Assembly (NCBI RefSeq): GCF_009650765.1
Contig: NZ_CP045740.1
Location: forward strand, 8,098,001 to 8,162,000
Length of the DNA stretch: 64,000 bases
Direction: 5' to 3'
DNA from: Streptomyces sp. SUK 48
GTDB taxonomy: Bacteria > Actinomycetota > Actinomycetes > Streptomycetales > Streptomycetaceae
Positions 43,814 through 52,571 of the stretch are shown in pieces (the stretch's first letter is position 1; each line of letters starts with the position of its first letter). A model generated the notes under the pieces. That model was not told where the DNA came from. It saw only the letters and a list, made by a program, of their open reading frames with translations, and ran no database searches. The position numbers were made by a program, and so were the translations under genes.

Positions 43814-44400
43814 GCTGATACGGCTTCCCCCTGTCGCGCGGGGCGTACCCGTACATCGCGGATCAGCGGACAGCGATCGCGGGCCCCCGTCCGCCTCCTT
43901 GGACATTCGCGCCCGCGCACGGGGATCGGGGAAGGTGCCAGCCGCACCGCGGCGCTTGTGATGTCGTGATCGTCGGTGAGGGGGAGGCGGGCGGTGATGC
44001 GTTTGCCGACCGGGGTGCGGTGGGATTCGAGGCTGTGGGTGACGGCCTTGACGATCTCCAGGCCGTGCTGCCCGATCCGGTCCGCGTCGGCTGCCGTGGC
44101 CTCCGGGAGCACCGGATTGGAGTCCCACACCACGATCTCGACCATGCCGCTTTCGACCCGCAGGTCCATCAGCGCCGGGCCCGGTGCGTACTTGCCGGCG
44201 TTAGTGACCAGCTCACTGATCACCAACTGGCTCAGGTCCACGGCGCGCTGGGAGATGTCCAGCCGATGGTCGGCGCGGACCCGGTCGAGGAAGGAGAGGG
44301 CCAGGTGCCGCGCCTGAGCGATGCAACTGCCGCTCCCGTCCAGTTCGATCGTCATCTGGAGGGGCTGCCCGCCGTCGACCACCGCCACCTCCTCACTCAT
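43810..44400 (-). CDS. GHKL ATP-binding protein, anti-sigma factor kinase-like (RsbW/SpoIIAB type)
   Basis: 196 residues. ATP-binding core about 50-150: VISELVTNAGKYAPG (N box), VWDSNPVLP in place of the D-x-G-x-G box, and GQHGLEIVKA (G2 box). The G1 box is poor, as in many Streptomyces regulatory ATPases, and the C-terminal 45 residues are Arg/Pro-rich. Likely binds a STAS antagonist or sigma factor. Coupled to tspO. Confidence 0.85.
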   Translation of the reverse strand: MSEEVAVVDGGQPLQMTIELDGSGSCIAQARHLALSFLDRVRADHRLDISQRAVDLSQLVISELVTNAGKYAPGPALMDLRVESGMVEIVVWDSNPVLPEATAADADRIGQHGLEIVKAVTHSLESHRTPVGKRITARLPLTDDHDITSAAVRLAPSPIPVRGRECPRRRTGARDRCPLIRDVRVRPARQGEAVSA

Positions 44401-44504
44401 GCACCGACCTTACGGCGCCGGGCCGCGCCATGGTCTGACTTCGCGCGCTTGCCCTGCGGGTATGCAGGGCAGCTTCTGACGTGACGTCCGCTCTGCGGTC
44501 TCCG

Positions 44505-44682
44505 GCACCGTTGCGGCGAGATCGACCATCACCCGGTGACACACTGCGCGAGGCTTTGGACGTCGGCACGACCGACCGCCCGCGGGTCGTGGCGGACTTC
44601 CACCGGGTCTCGTTCATGGACTTAAGCGGCATCGACATCCTCATCAGCGCCCATCGTGCCCTCATCCTCCCGGGCACGGGCT
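44505..44682 (+). pseudogene. Remnant of a STAS anti-sigma antagonist gene
   Basis: GEIDHH in one frame, then GDTLREALDVGTTDRPRVV and VSFMDLSGIDILISAHRA in another, reproduce the middle of a STAS antagonist including the Ser phospho-site. Both ends are missing and the frame changes at CACCCGGTGAC (44530-44540). It is divergent from the GHKL gene at 43810-44400, which was probably its partner. Confidence 0.7.
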
Positions 44683-44752
44683 TCGACGAGGACCTCGGTC
44701 CGGTCCGCTCCTCCGGTCCGCCGTTCCCGTAGGCATCCGACCGGCCGGAAGG

Positions 44753-46330
44753 TCACGTCACTGGAAGGTGCTGCGCGGGCGGTGGGGTGCTCGGCAGGGT
44801 GAAGGTGATACGGGTTCCAGGAGTGGAGAGAGGCGCCACGGCGATGGTGCCGCCATGGTGTTCGACGACTTTCTTGCACATGGCCAGTCCGATGCCACTG
44901 CCGGGGTAGCGGTCCTTGGTGTGCAGGCGCTGGAAGATGACGAAGACGCGGTCCGCGTAGTCGGGGTCGATGCCGATCCCGTTGTCGGTGACGGAGAACC
45001 GCCAGACACCGTCTTCCTCGGCTGCCGAAACATGGATCTCCGGAGTGCGGTCGGGGGCGCGGAATTTCACGGCGTTGGAGATGAGGTTCTGCCACAGCAT
45101 GCCGAGCTGGGTGGAGTCGCCCGCGACGGCGGGGAGGTCGTCCCGGGTGATGCGGGCACCGGCTTCCTCGATGGCGATGCTGAGGGTGTCGAGCGTGTTG
45201 TCGAGGAGCGTGTCGAGGTCGACGGTGTCGCGGTTGTCGAGGACACGGCCGATCCGGGAGAAGGAGAGCAGATCACTGATCAGGACCTGCATGCGGTTCG
45301 CGCCGTCGACGGCGTAGCCGATGTACTGGTCGGCGCGTTCGTCGAGCTGGCCGCTGTAGCGCCGTTGGAGGAGCTGGGTGAAGCTGGAGACCTTGCGCAG
45401 GGGTTCCTGCAGGTCGTGGGAGGCGATGTAGGCGAACTGCTCGAGTTCCTCGTTGGAGCGTTTGAGGTCGGCGGCCTGTTCGTCGAGGAGCTGTCGGGTG
45501 TGCTCGCTGGTGGCGAGCTCGTCGGCGAGCCGGCTGCGCATGGCGTCGATGTCGGCGCTCAGTTTGCGCAGGTCGGCCGGGCCGGAGGCGGTGATGCGGT
45601 GGGTGAAGTCGCCGCGGGTGACCCGCCCGGCGTCGTTGCTGAGCCGGGTCAGCGGCTCGCTGATACCGCGGCGCAGTCCCTCGAAGACCGCGACGGCCAG
45701 CAGGACGATGACCAGCGCCACCGCCGCGAAGACCCAGTCGCACAGCGTCTGGGCGCGGTCGAGGTCGCTGACCGCGCTCGTACGGGCGTCCAGGAGCCGG
45801 CTCTGCTGGGCTGTCATCGCCTGCCGGAGGTGGTCGAAGGCGGCTTTGCCCTCTGCGGCCCGGTCGGTGGCGATGGGTACGGGGGCACCGGCCGGGGCGC
45901 CGGAGACGGGGGTGGCGATGAGCTGCTGCCAGGTGCGCGCGCGGCCGAGGACGACGCGCAGGTCAGCCTGGCCACGCGCGTCGCCGGACAGCAGCCGGTG
46001 GAGCCTGGCGACGGCCGTCTTCTCGTCGGCCAGGCCCTGCCGGTAGGGCTCGAGGAACTGCCGCTCGCCGGTCAGGCCGTAGCCGCGGACACCGGTCTCC
46101 TGGTTGACCAGCGCCGTCTCCAGGCGCACGGAGTTGGTCAGCGCGGGCGAGCGGGTGTTGACGAGGTCGTTGCTGATCGACGTGGCCCAGCCCATCGCCC
46201 AGATACCCAGGGCGCTGAGAAGTGCCAGCAGGGTGAGCGATGCGCTGACGCCGACGCGCAGCCAGCGTCGTGTCGTCCAGTTCGCCAGGGAGTGGGTTCC
46301 CGGAACGACTGGGACGTGCTCTGCGGTCAT
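44753..46330 (-). CDS. Sensor histidine kinase with CHASE3-like and HAMP domains
   Basis: 525 residues. Two membrane helices (about 26-50 and 195-217) flank a CHASE3-like helical sensor (ETALVNQETGVRGYGLTGE). A HAMP domain follows, then HisKA with the phospho-His in IASHDLQEPLRKVSSF and HATPase_c with N box LISNAVKFR, G1 DNGIGID and G2 GSGIGLAMCKKVVEHHGG. Phytochrome-like cytoplasmic kinase end. Divergent from a small gene plus a response regulator, which is its probable partner. Confidence 0.92.
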   Translation of the reverse strand: MTAEHVPVVPGTHSLANWTTRRWLRVGVSASLTLLALLSALGIWAMGWATSISNDLVNTRSPALTNSVRLETALVNQETGVRGYGLTGERQFLEPYRQGLADEKTAVARLHRLLSGDARGQADLRVVLGRARTWQQLIATPVSGAPAGAPVPIATDRAAEGKAAFDHLRQAMTAQQSRLLDARTSAVSDLDRAQTLCDWVFAAVALVIVLLAVAVFEGLRRGISEPLTRLSNDAGRVTRGDFTHRITASGPADLRKLSADIDAMRSRLADELATSEHTRQLLDEQAADLKRSNEELEQFAYIASHDLQEPLRKVSSFTQLLQRRYSGQLDERADQYIGYAVDGANRMQVLISDLLSFSRIGRVLDNRDTVDLDTLLDNTLDTLSIAIEEAGARITRDDLPAVAGDSTQLGMLWQNLISNAVKFRAPDRTPEIHVSAAEEDGVWRFSVTDNGIGIDPDYADRVFVIFQRLHTKDRYPGSGIGLAMCKKVVEHHGGTIAVAPLSTPGTRITFTLPSTPPPAQHLPVT

Positions 46331-46447
46331 CGCGGGTGCTCCTCGGTGTCCCGTCGTGGCCGCTGTGACGTGTACGCGGCGCCCTTACCCTACCGGTACG
46401 ACAACAGTCGTTGTCATCGCTGCTCAGAGCCCCTTACATTCCCAGGT

Positions 46448-46810
46448 GTGCCAGGTATCCATTTCCGGCTGCGGATGACCGACAGCGAGATCGCGGAGGT
46501 GACCGTCCGCGAGGTCCACGAACTCGTCTCCCGCCTCGTGCCCGAGGTGTTCGAGACCCCGCGCGGCGATGTCGGCCACACGGCTGGGCAGGCACAGGCC
46601 CTGGCAGAGCTGCACCTGCTCACGTACTTCCAGCAGGCCGTCGAACAGTTGGAGGCCAGAGCCGCCAACGAGGCGGCCGGTGCTGGTGCCGGTTATCCGC
46701 AGATAGGCCGGGCCTCCAAGATGACCCGGCAAGGTGCCCGCCGGCGATGGCGCGGCCCGCTCGACCAACAGCCCCCCTCGACGCCCCCAGAGACCGGGAG
46801 TACCCAATGA
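46448..46810 (+). CDS. Small protein preceding the response regulator, unknown function
   Basis: About 120 residues from GTG 46448 (ATG 46475 also possible). Charged helical N-terminal part (TDSEIAEVTVREVHELVSRL, LAELHLLTYFQQAVEQLEAR) and a basic Pro-rich tail. I do not recognise it. ATGA overlap with the response regulator gene and divergence from the kinase gene suggest a role in that two-component system. Confidence 0.6.
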   Translation: MPGIHFRLRMTDSEIAEVTVREVHELVSRLVPEVFETPRGDVGHTAGQAQALAELHLLTYFQQAVEQLEARAANEAAGAGAGYPQIGRASKMTRQGARRRWRGPLDQQPPSTPPETGSTQ

Positions 46811-47229
46811 TCATCGCCCCTGCCCGTCCCTACGACGTGCTCCTCATCGAGGACGACGAAGCCGACGCTCTCCTCATCGAGGACGCGCTCCTGGCCCGCG
46901 GGGCCCGCAATCTCGTCCAGGTCCACGAGGGCGTGGCCGGTCTCGCCTATCTCCGGGACCCGTCCCGTTCCCGTCCTGACCTGATCGTCCTGGACCTCAA
47001 CATGCCCCGCATGAACGGGCGCGAGCTGCTCGCGGTCATCAAGGAGGACAGGGACACCATCCCGGTCGTCGTCCTGACCACCTCCTCGGCCCCGGACGAC
47101 GTCGCCGGCGCCTACCAGCACTACGCCAACGCCTACGTCACCAAGCCGGTCAACCTCGACGACTTCGAACGCGCCGTCCAGAGCATCGACGCCTTCTACC
47201 TGGAAACCGTCACCCGCCTCCCGCGCTGA
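46807..47229 (+). CDS. Single-domain response regulator (Rcp1-like)
   Basis: 140 residues consisting only of a receiver domain. Acidic pocket in LLIEDDEADALL, phospho-acceptor Asp in IVLDLNMPRMNGREL, Thr in VVLTTSS and Lys in YVTKPVNLDDF. The insertion and long form match regulators paired with phytochrome-type kinases (Rcp1/CheY-like). It lacks an output domain, so it acts by protein contact. Probable partner is the kinase at 44753-46330. Confidence 0.92.
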   Translation: MIIAPARPYDVLLIEDDEADALLIEDALLARGARNLVQVHEGVAGLAYLRDPSRSRPDLIVLDLNMPRMNGRELLAVIKEDRDTIPVVVLTTSSAPDDVAGAYQHYANAYVTKPVNLDDFERAVQSIDAFYLETVTRLPR

Positions 47230-47443
47230 CAACGCGCGAGGTGAACGCGAAGTGAGGCGGGCGGGCCTGCGGCTCGCCGGTATCCGGGCGGGAGCGACGT
47301 CGGCGCCGACGGGTCGGTCACCGGGAGCAGGGCGTGCGGGGATCCGCTGCCCGCGCCCGCGACCGGCCGGCCCTGGACAGCCGGACCCCATCTTGGCCCC
47401 GGCGCGTCAGCGACCTGCTGGAAAGCGAGTCCGGAACGTCAGC

Positions 47444-47483
47444 GAGTGAGGCGGCTGCCCCTCCTCGGGCAGCCGCCTCACTC
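47444..47483. terminator. Bidirectional 17-bp-stem terminator
   Basis: GAGTGAGGCGGCTGCCC and its exact complement surround the loop CTCCTC. It lies between the convergent response regulator and flavin reductase genes, so it can end both transcripts. Nothing else is seen in 47230-47538. Confidence 0.88.
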
Positions 47484-47538
47484 ACTTGCCTCCGACCCGT
47501 ATGCCGCCCTGGGATCGTCCGCCGTCGCTGGGCAGTGC

Positions 47539-48204
47539 CTACCTCCCCGGCAGGGTCAGGTGACCAGGGTGTTCGAGCGGCGACGACAAGTTCTGGGACG
47601 AGTGGTCGCCCTTGAGGGCTTCGACCATCTGTCTGTCGATGGCTTCGATCTGGTCACGGTAGGTGTGGAGCGTGGCTTCGATGTCCTTGAGCTGCCAGTT
47701 CTCGTCCACGTCGGCGTCGGTGATCACGAGTTCCAGATGGTCGTCCAGGACGCGCATGTGCAGGCCCCGCAAGACGGACAGGAGCTGGGCGACGCCCTTG
47801 TTCCCGCCGCGGGTGCCGTAGCCGGCGGCGGCGGCCGGCTTCTCGTGCCACTCCCGGTAGAGGAAGTCCAAGGCGTTCTTCAGGACGGCGGGGTAGCCCC
47901 AGTTGTACTGCGGGAAGACGAACACGAAGCCGCCGTAGGAGCTGACGGTGCGGCTCCACTGGCGGGTGTGCTCGTGCTGGTACTGCTGGAGTGCGGCTTT
48001 CAGTGGCTCGTCGAGCAGGGGCAGGTTGACGTCGGCGAGGTCGAGCAGCTCGTAGGTCAGGGGGCTGTCCTGCTGGAGGGCGGTGCGGATCCACTCGGCG
48101 ATGCCGGGGCAGATCCGGTTCGGGCGAGTGCTGCCGATCACGACAGCGATCCGGTCAGCGGCCTGCGGTGCTGTCCGGGTGCTCGGGTTCTGGGTGTGGC
48201 CCAT
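47539..48204 (-). CDS. NADPH-dependent FMN reductase family protein
   Basis: 221 residues with a flavodoxin-like fold: IAVVIGSTRPNRICPGIAEWI is the phosphate-binding start (as IGSTRPNR), FVFVFPQYNWGYPAVLKNALDFL the flavin-contact segment. Length and C-terminal extension match azoreductase/chromate-reductase relatives. It lies 67 nt after the MarR gene on the same strand and is probably controlled by it. Confidence 0.9.
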   Translation of the reverse strand: MGHTQNPSTRTAPQAADRIAVVIGSTRPNRICPGIAEWIRTALQQDSPLTYELLDLADVNLPLLDEPLKAALQQYQHEHTRQWSRTVSSYGGFVFVFPQYNWGYPAVLKNALDFLYREWHEKPAAAAGYGTRGGNKGVAQLLSVLRGLHMRVLDDHLELVITDADVDENWQLKDIEATLHTYRDQIEAIDRQMVEALKGDHSSQNLSSPLEHPGHLTLPGR

Positions 48205-48271
48205 GTCGATCTCCTGCGGGGTGCCGTTCGGATGCCGCCGGATGGCCTCGGGCGCTGGACAGGGAGCGGGC

Positions 48272-48778
48272 TCAGGCCCGGGTGGCGGGGGTCAGGTCGA
48301 TGCCGTGGGCGGCGGCGTCGCGATGGACGACTTGGCTGGCCAGCTGGGACAGGCGCTTGCGGTTGGTCTCGCTCAGGCCGCTGACGGCCTGTTCCAGTCG
48401 CTGCTCGACTTCCGCGGCGAACGCCTCGGCGAGCCGGCGGCCCTGCTCGGTCAGCTTGACGCGCACCGCCCGCCGGTCCTCAGGAACCGGCGCGCGTTCT
48501 ACGAGGCCGCGGCGCTCGGCCCGGGTGACCAGGCCCGTCGTGCTGGACTTGTCCAGGTCGAGCACGTCCGCCAGCTGGGCCATGCTCGGCTCCCGGTCGC
48601 GCAGGACGCCCACCAGACGGGCTTGCAGGACCGGCAGGTCGTAGGCGCCGGCAGCGCGATCAAGCACGGTCTGCACGAGGAAGGACAGCTGGACGAGTCC
48701 GTCCGTGATACCGAGATCGGGCGTGCGCCGGGCGGCCTTGGACCCGGGTCGAGGAGTGGCGGCTGTCATGTCTGCCAT
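48272..48778 (-). CDS. MarR-family regulator of the flavin reductase
   Basis: 168 residues. Helix-turn-helix in MAQLADVLDLDKSSTTGLVTRAERRGL (as LADVLDLDKSSTTGLV), wing in PVPEDRRAVRVKLTEQGRR. ATG 48778 (MADMTAA) or ATG 48769. It heads the transcript with the reductase. Two palindromes with shared TGCGT/ACGCA half-sites lie 35-70 bp upstream. Confidence 0.92.
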   Translation of the reverse strand: MADMTAATPRPGSKAARRTPDLGITDGLVQLSFLVQTVLDRAAGAYDLPVLQARLVGVLRDREPSMAQLADVLDLDKSSTTGLVTRAERRGLVERAPVPEDRRAVRVKLTEQGRRLAEAFAAEVEQRLEQAVSGLSETNRKRLSQLASQVVHRDAAAHGIDLTPATRA

Positions 48779-48812
48779 CGTAGTCGGTGTTCGTACGTGC
48801 CACAAACTACTT

Positions 48813-48829
48813 TGTGCGTGCAACGCACA
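48813..48829. promoter_or_regulatory. MarR operator candidate, site 1
   Basis: TGTGCGT-GCA-ACGCACA is a perfect palindrome 35 bp upstream of the MarR start. Confidence 0.65.
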
Positions 48830-48835
48830 TTTTGG

Positions 48836-48848
48836 TGCGTGATACGCA
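48836..48848. promoter_or_regulatory. MarR operator candidate, site 2
   Basis: TGCGT-GAT-ACGCA shares its half-sites with site 1 at 48813; centres are 21 bp apart, two helical turns, as expected for two dimers on one face. Confidence 0.6.
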
Positions 48849-49016
48849 GCATTTCCGGAGTGGAACGGCACCCGACCAGCCTCCCAGCCACGTGGGCGGC
48901 CGGTGGCAGGCGTGGGGCGCGGGTCCCGGCCTGTCCACTCCTGGCGGCGCCCGATGCCGACCGCCCATCGCACACAATTGAGCGGCAGCCCCGCGTCGGC
49001 CGTCGCCGCACCGGCA

Positions 49017-49805
49017 TCACTCGATCAGGCTGTGGCCGTCCACCCGCTGGCCCACGAGGTCCAGCAGGACGGCTCCGTGCGGGGTCGTGGAGCCGTCGAT
49101 CCAGAGGCGTTTCCAGTGGTTGGTTCCGGTGCGGAACTCCAGCGGGCGGGGCTGTACGAGGAAGCGGGACTGGGGGCGCCGCAGGTGTGACCAGGGGATG
49201 AGCGTGCCGCTCACTGTCAGTCCCGCCGCGGAAAGGACGTAATCGCCGAAGGTGACCGAACCGGTGCTCTCCAACTGCGACTGTGCGCGGGGTGCTTCGG
49301 CCGTGTCGGCCAGCCGTGACACGAGGTCGGCCTCACGTGGGTTGGTCAGGTGGTGGACCTCCCGTCCCGCACGGGTCGTCAGCCGAAGATGACGGGTGGT
49401 GAACTGCTGGTTGGAGCTGGAGGTGGTCGTCCAGTCGTAAACGAGCACCTCGTGCCAGGCGAACGCCTCGATGTCGTCCTGGGTCTCGAGGATCACTCCG
49501 TCGTGGAAGCAGTGCAGTGCGGGGGTGAAAGGCCGCTCCGCCCGGAGGCTGCGCCACCAGGTGACGATCACCACCAGCGGGACGGCCGAGAGCAGCCCGT
49601 AGCCCACCAGGTGCGCGGCCGCCGGCCAGGGCAACGGCAGGCTCAGGACCAGACCGGGAAAGGCCAGCAGGACGGCGAGGCAACCGCCGATCACGGCAGG
49701 GATTTTGAACGCCCGGACGACCACCGTGGTGACGGGCCGGCCAAAGCCGCGATCGTCCGCGACGCGCAGCACGCGCGCCGACGGCACCTCGTGGGACCTG
49801 CTCAT
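49017..49805 (-). CDS. Membrane protein with PH-like cytoplasmic part
   Basis: 262 residues. Two membrane helices (about 33-54 and 63-82, VIGGCLAVLLAFPGLVLSL) follow a short N-terminus; the remaining 175 residues are soluble with two PH-like repeats (FTPALHCFHDGVILETQDDI, LTVSGTLIPWSHLRRPQ). Similar actinomycete proteins (DUF6585-like) are uncharacterised. ATG 49805 has an AGGGGGC-type site upstream. The 325-nt gap after its start (49806-50130) shows no gene. Confidence 0.7.
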   Translation of the reverse strand: MSRSHEVPSARVLRVADDRGFGRPVTTVVVRAFKIPAVIGGCLAVLLAFPGLVLSLPLPWPAAAHLVGYGLLSAVPLVVIVTWWRSLRAERPFTPALHCFHDGVILETQDDIEAFAWHEVLVYDWTTTSSSNQQFTTRHLRLTTRAGREVHHLTNPREADLVSRLADTAEAPRAQSQLESTGSVTFGDYVLSAAGLTVSGTLIPWSHLRRPQSRFLVQPRPLEFRTGTNHWKRLWIDGSTTPHGAVLLDLVGQRVDGHSLIE

Positions 49806-50130
49806 CGTTGCCCCCTGTCCGGCGAATCCACCCGAAGCCTTTGCGAGATGACAAGTGTGCGCGCCACGCGGCATGCCTGTCACCAATGGCCCGGGACCAC
49901 GTGGAGCGAGGCGCGGGTCGGCTTCGTCGAAGATTGCGCCCCACCTACGAGGCGGCCCCGACGGCGAGTCGGACACGGCCGGACGGCTCACGGTGGGTGC
50001 CGCCCACCGAACCGTAACCGGGGCACGAGTGCCGACGAGCCTTCGCCGACCGACGGTCGGACATCGCACGCGCGGATGCCATGCTCGCAGCGCGCCCGGA
50101 CAGGAGCCCGGCCCGTCCCGAAGTGATCAG

Positions 50131-50481
50131 TCAGTCCGTCGCGGAGTCATGGAACGCCGTCACGGCCGCGCCGTGTTCGTGAGCCCACTCCGTCAGCACG
50201 GCGATCGGCTTTACCAGCGTCCGGCCCAACGCTGTCAGCACATACTCGACCTTCCCGGCCTCGGCCCGGCGCTCGACCAGCCCGTATCCCTGCAGCCGGC
50301 GCAGCGTCTGGGTCAGCACCTTCCGCGAGACCCCGCCGATCAAGCCGACCAACTCGCCGTGCCTGCAGGGTTCCCGGCTCAACGCGAACAGCACGGCCAC
50401 CGCCCACTTGTCGGCGATGATCTCGACCGCCAGCCGAGCCGGACAGTCGGCGAGGAAGGCGCTGCCGGAGTACTCACGCAT
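50131..50481 (-). CDS. HxlR-family regulator
   Basis: 116 residues, winged helix. CPARLAVEIIADKWAVAVLF carries the N-terminal redox-type Cys and helix one; GVSRKVLTQTLRRLQGYGL is the recognition helix. ATG 50481 is preferred over 50541. Divergent from the deacetylase/NmrA operon; AGGTACCT at 50514-50521 lies in the 87-bp shared promoter and is a candidate operator. Confidence 0.9.
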   Translation of the reverse strand: MREYSGSAFLADCPARLAVEIIADKWAVAVLFALSREPCRHGELVGLIGGVSRKVLTQTLRRLQGYGLVERRAEAGKVEYVLTALGRTLVKPIAVLTEWAHEHGAAVTAFHDSATD

Positions 50482-50513
50482 GCCCCGACGGTAGCCCGCC
50501 AGCGGGAACCTGG

Positions 50514-50521
50514 AGGTACCT
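50514..50521. promoter_or_regulatory. AGGTACCT palindrome in the HxlR divergent promoter
   Basis: An 8-bp perfect palindrome nested in GGAG...CTCC between the divergent HxlR and deacetylase genes. GTACC-type sites are common for HxlR regulators. Confidence 0.4.
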
Positions 50522-50568
50522 GCTCCTTCACTAGCGTCCACCGCGGAAGCTACCGAGGGAGTAACCGA

Positions 50569-51393
50569 ATGAGGACAGAGAACGAATGGCCGGGCGGGCG
50601 GAAGATCGTCGCGCTGGTGACCATCGCGCTGGAGACGTGGTCACCCGGACACTGGCCCGCCTACGCGCCGATGGCCACGGCGTGGCCGCTGCCCGGCGTC
50701 GACGACACGCACAGCACCTCCTGGGCGGACTATGGCGTCACCACGGGTATCTGGCGGTTGCTCGACCTCCTCGACGACCTGCCGGCCACCGTCGGCGTCA
50801 GCGGACTCGTGGCCGAGCGGTACCCCGAAACCGTACGGGCCGTGCACGAGGCGGGTCACGAGATCGCCGCACACTCCTGGGCCCAGGACGTGGTGCCCGC
50901 GCTGCTCGACGCGGATACCGAGCGGGCCGGCATCCGCCGCTGTACCGACGTCCTCCGCCGAGCCACCGGCGTTCGCCCGACAGGGTGGATGAGTCCGCGC
51001 GCCACCGGTTCGAGGCACACCGACGACCTGCTCGCCGAGGCCGGCTATCGCTGGACCGGCGACCATGGCGACCACGACCTCCCGCAGGTCCTGTCCACCG
51101 CTCATGGCCCGCTCGCCTCCCTCATGCACAGCGAACACTCCGATGTCCGCGACGCTGCGGCCGGCCCATACGCCTACCGTGACCTGCATCGAGAACTGCT
51201 GGACCAGTTGCTCGCCGCGCCCGGCCCGGGCGTCTTCCGCCTGACCGTCCACGCTCACGTCGGCGGCCGGCCGCCCCTCGCGGGTATGGTCGGCCAGATC
51301 CTCGACCACATCCGTTCGTCCGGCGAGGTCTGGGTCGCCACCCACGCCCAGGTGGCCGAACACGTCCTGGCGCACCTGGGAGGAACGTCATGA
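50569..51393 (+). CDS. Polysaccharide deacetylase (NodB) family, cytoplasmic PuuE-like
   Basis: 274 residues without a signal peptide. NodB pattern: TIALETWSPGHWP near the start, VAERYPETVRAVHEAGHEIAAHSW (the usual metal-ligand H-x-x-x-H/H-S-W), GWMSPRATGS, and HAHVGGRPP. The lineage is close to allantoinase/peptidoglycan-deacetylase-like HpPgdA proteins that work on small amides. ATG 50569 with GAGGGAG upstream. ATGA-coupled to the NmrA-type gene. Confidence 0.85.
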   Translation: MRTENEWPGGRKIVALVTIALETWSPGHWPAYAPMATAWPLPGVDDTHSTSWADYGVTTGIWRLLDLLDDLPATVGVSGLVAERYPETVRAVHEAGHEIAAHSWAQDVVPALLDADTERAGIRRCTDVLRRATGVRPTGWMSPRATGSRHTDDLLAEAGYRWTGDHGDHDLPQVLSTAHGPLASLMHSEHSDVRDAAAGPYAYRDLHRELLDQLLAAPGPGVFRLTVHAHVGGRPPLAGMVGQILDHIRSSGEVWVATHAQVAEHVLAHLGGTS

Positions 51394-52571
51394 CCCACGT
51401 GCTCGTCTTCGGCGGCACCGGAGCCATGGGCCGCCACGTGGTCCGACGCCTGCTGGCCGCCACGGGCGCCACCGTCACCGTCCCCACCCGCCACCCGGGG
51501 TCCGCCCGCGCCACCGAACTCGCCGCCACCGCGCCCGACCGCGTGCGATTGGTCCCCTCCGACTCGGCCGAACCGGAGGTCCTGATGAGGGGGGTCGACC
51601 GCGTGTTCGCCAACACCGACTTCTTCGCCACGGGCAGCGCGGTGGGCGAGTACCGGCAGGGGCTGCACTTGCTGGCCGCCGCGGAACGGGCCGGCGTGGA
51701 GCGGTTCATCTGGTCCTCGTTGGACAGCGCGGTGTCCCTGACCGGCCGCCCCGTCCCGCACTTCGACAGCAAAGCCGCCGTCGCCGCTCACATCGAGCTG
51801 ATGCGGTCGGAGGAGATGCTCCGAAAGGACACCGACGGCTGGTACACGGGCCATGTCTCGGTTCTGACCACCGCGCCGTACTTCGAGAACCTGCGGGACC
51901 GGCTCACCCCTCGCCCGGACGGCCGGAACGGGCTGACCTTCAGGCTCCCGCTCGGCGCCGCCCGCTATCCGCTCATCGCCCTCGCCGACATCGCCTGGTT
52001 CGCCTGCCACATGTTCGACAACTGGCAGTCCTGGGGCGCCCGCGACCTCGCGGTGATCGGCGACAGCCTCACCGGTGACGAGATCGCGGCCACCTTCGCC
52101 AGGGTCACGGGCACGCCCAGCGTCTACGCGACGATGTCCCATGACGAACTGCGCGCCGCGATCCCCGACTTCGGCCACGACTACGCGGCGATGTTCCAGT
52201 TCTTCGCCGACCGTGATCTCTACGCCCGAGACCGTGACATCGACCTCCTGCGCCGTCTGCACCCCGACCTGATGACCTTCGAGGACTGGCTGTACCGCAC
52301 CGGCTGGACCGGTTCACCGCACGCACCGACCGAGATATCGAGCCGCGGCGCCCCGGACCGCCGACCGGCATCCGGCTCGCCGGCCACACCTGGAGCGCCC
52401 ACGAGCGGCGCCGGGAGGGCGATCGCCGACCCCTCGCCTACGAGTTCACCGGGCGCGAGGCAGCCGGCCTCCCCATCGGCCTGCTGCGCCGCCTCGGTCA
52501 CCTCCACACCGTCGCCGTCCCCCACGGCGTCACCGGCCACGAAGCCCGGCTGGGGGAGTGGTGGAACCTGA
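51390..52571 (+). CDS. NmrA-like NAD(P)-binding protein with an abnormal C-terminal extension
   Basis: 393 codons. Residues 1-310 form an atypical SDR/NmrA protein: VLVFGGTGAMGRHVVRRLLA nucleotide loop, FIWSSLDSAVSL, YFENLRDRLTPR and IALADIAWFA, ending naturally around FEDWLYRTGWTG. The last 80 codons (after APTEISSRG) are Pro/Ser/Ala-rich and lie antiphase to another protein-like sequence (52364-52700), so they look like read-through into foreign DNA. Coupled to the deacetylase gene by ATGA. Confidence 0.85.
   Translation: MTHVLVFGGTGAMGRHVVRRLLAATGATVTVPTRHPGSARATELAATAPDRVRLVPSDSAEPEVLMRGVDRVFANTDFFATGSAVGEYRQGLHLLAAAERAGVERFIWSSLDSAVSLTGRPVPHFDSKAAVAAHIELMRSEEMLRKDTDGWYTGHVSVLTTAPYFENLRDRLTPRPDGRNGLTFRLPLGAARYPLIALADIAWFACHMFDNWQSWGARDLAVIGDSLTGDEIAATFARVTGTPSVYATMSHDELRAAIPDFGHDYAAMFQFFADRDLYARDRDIDLLRRLHPDLMTFEDWLYRTGWTGSPHAPTEISSRGAPDRRPASGSPATPGAPTSGAGRAIADPSPTSSPGARQPASPSACCAASVTSTPSPSPTASPATKPGWGSGGT

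Noticed and set aside
44768..46474. Plus-strand open frame antisense to the histidine kinase
   Set aside because: The kinase motifs on the minus strand are decisive; only the last 120 codons of this frame after 46448 are kept as a small protein.
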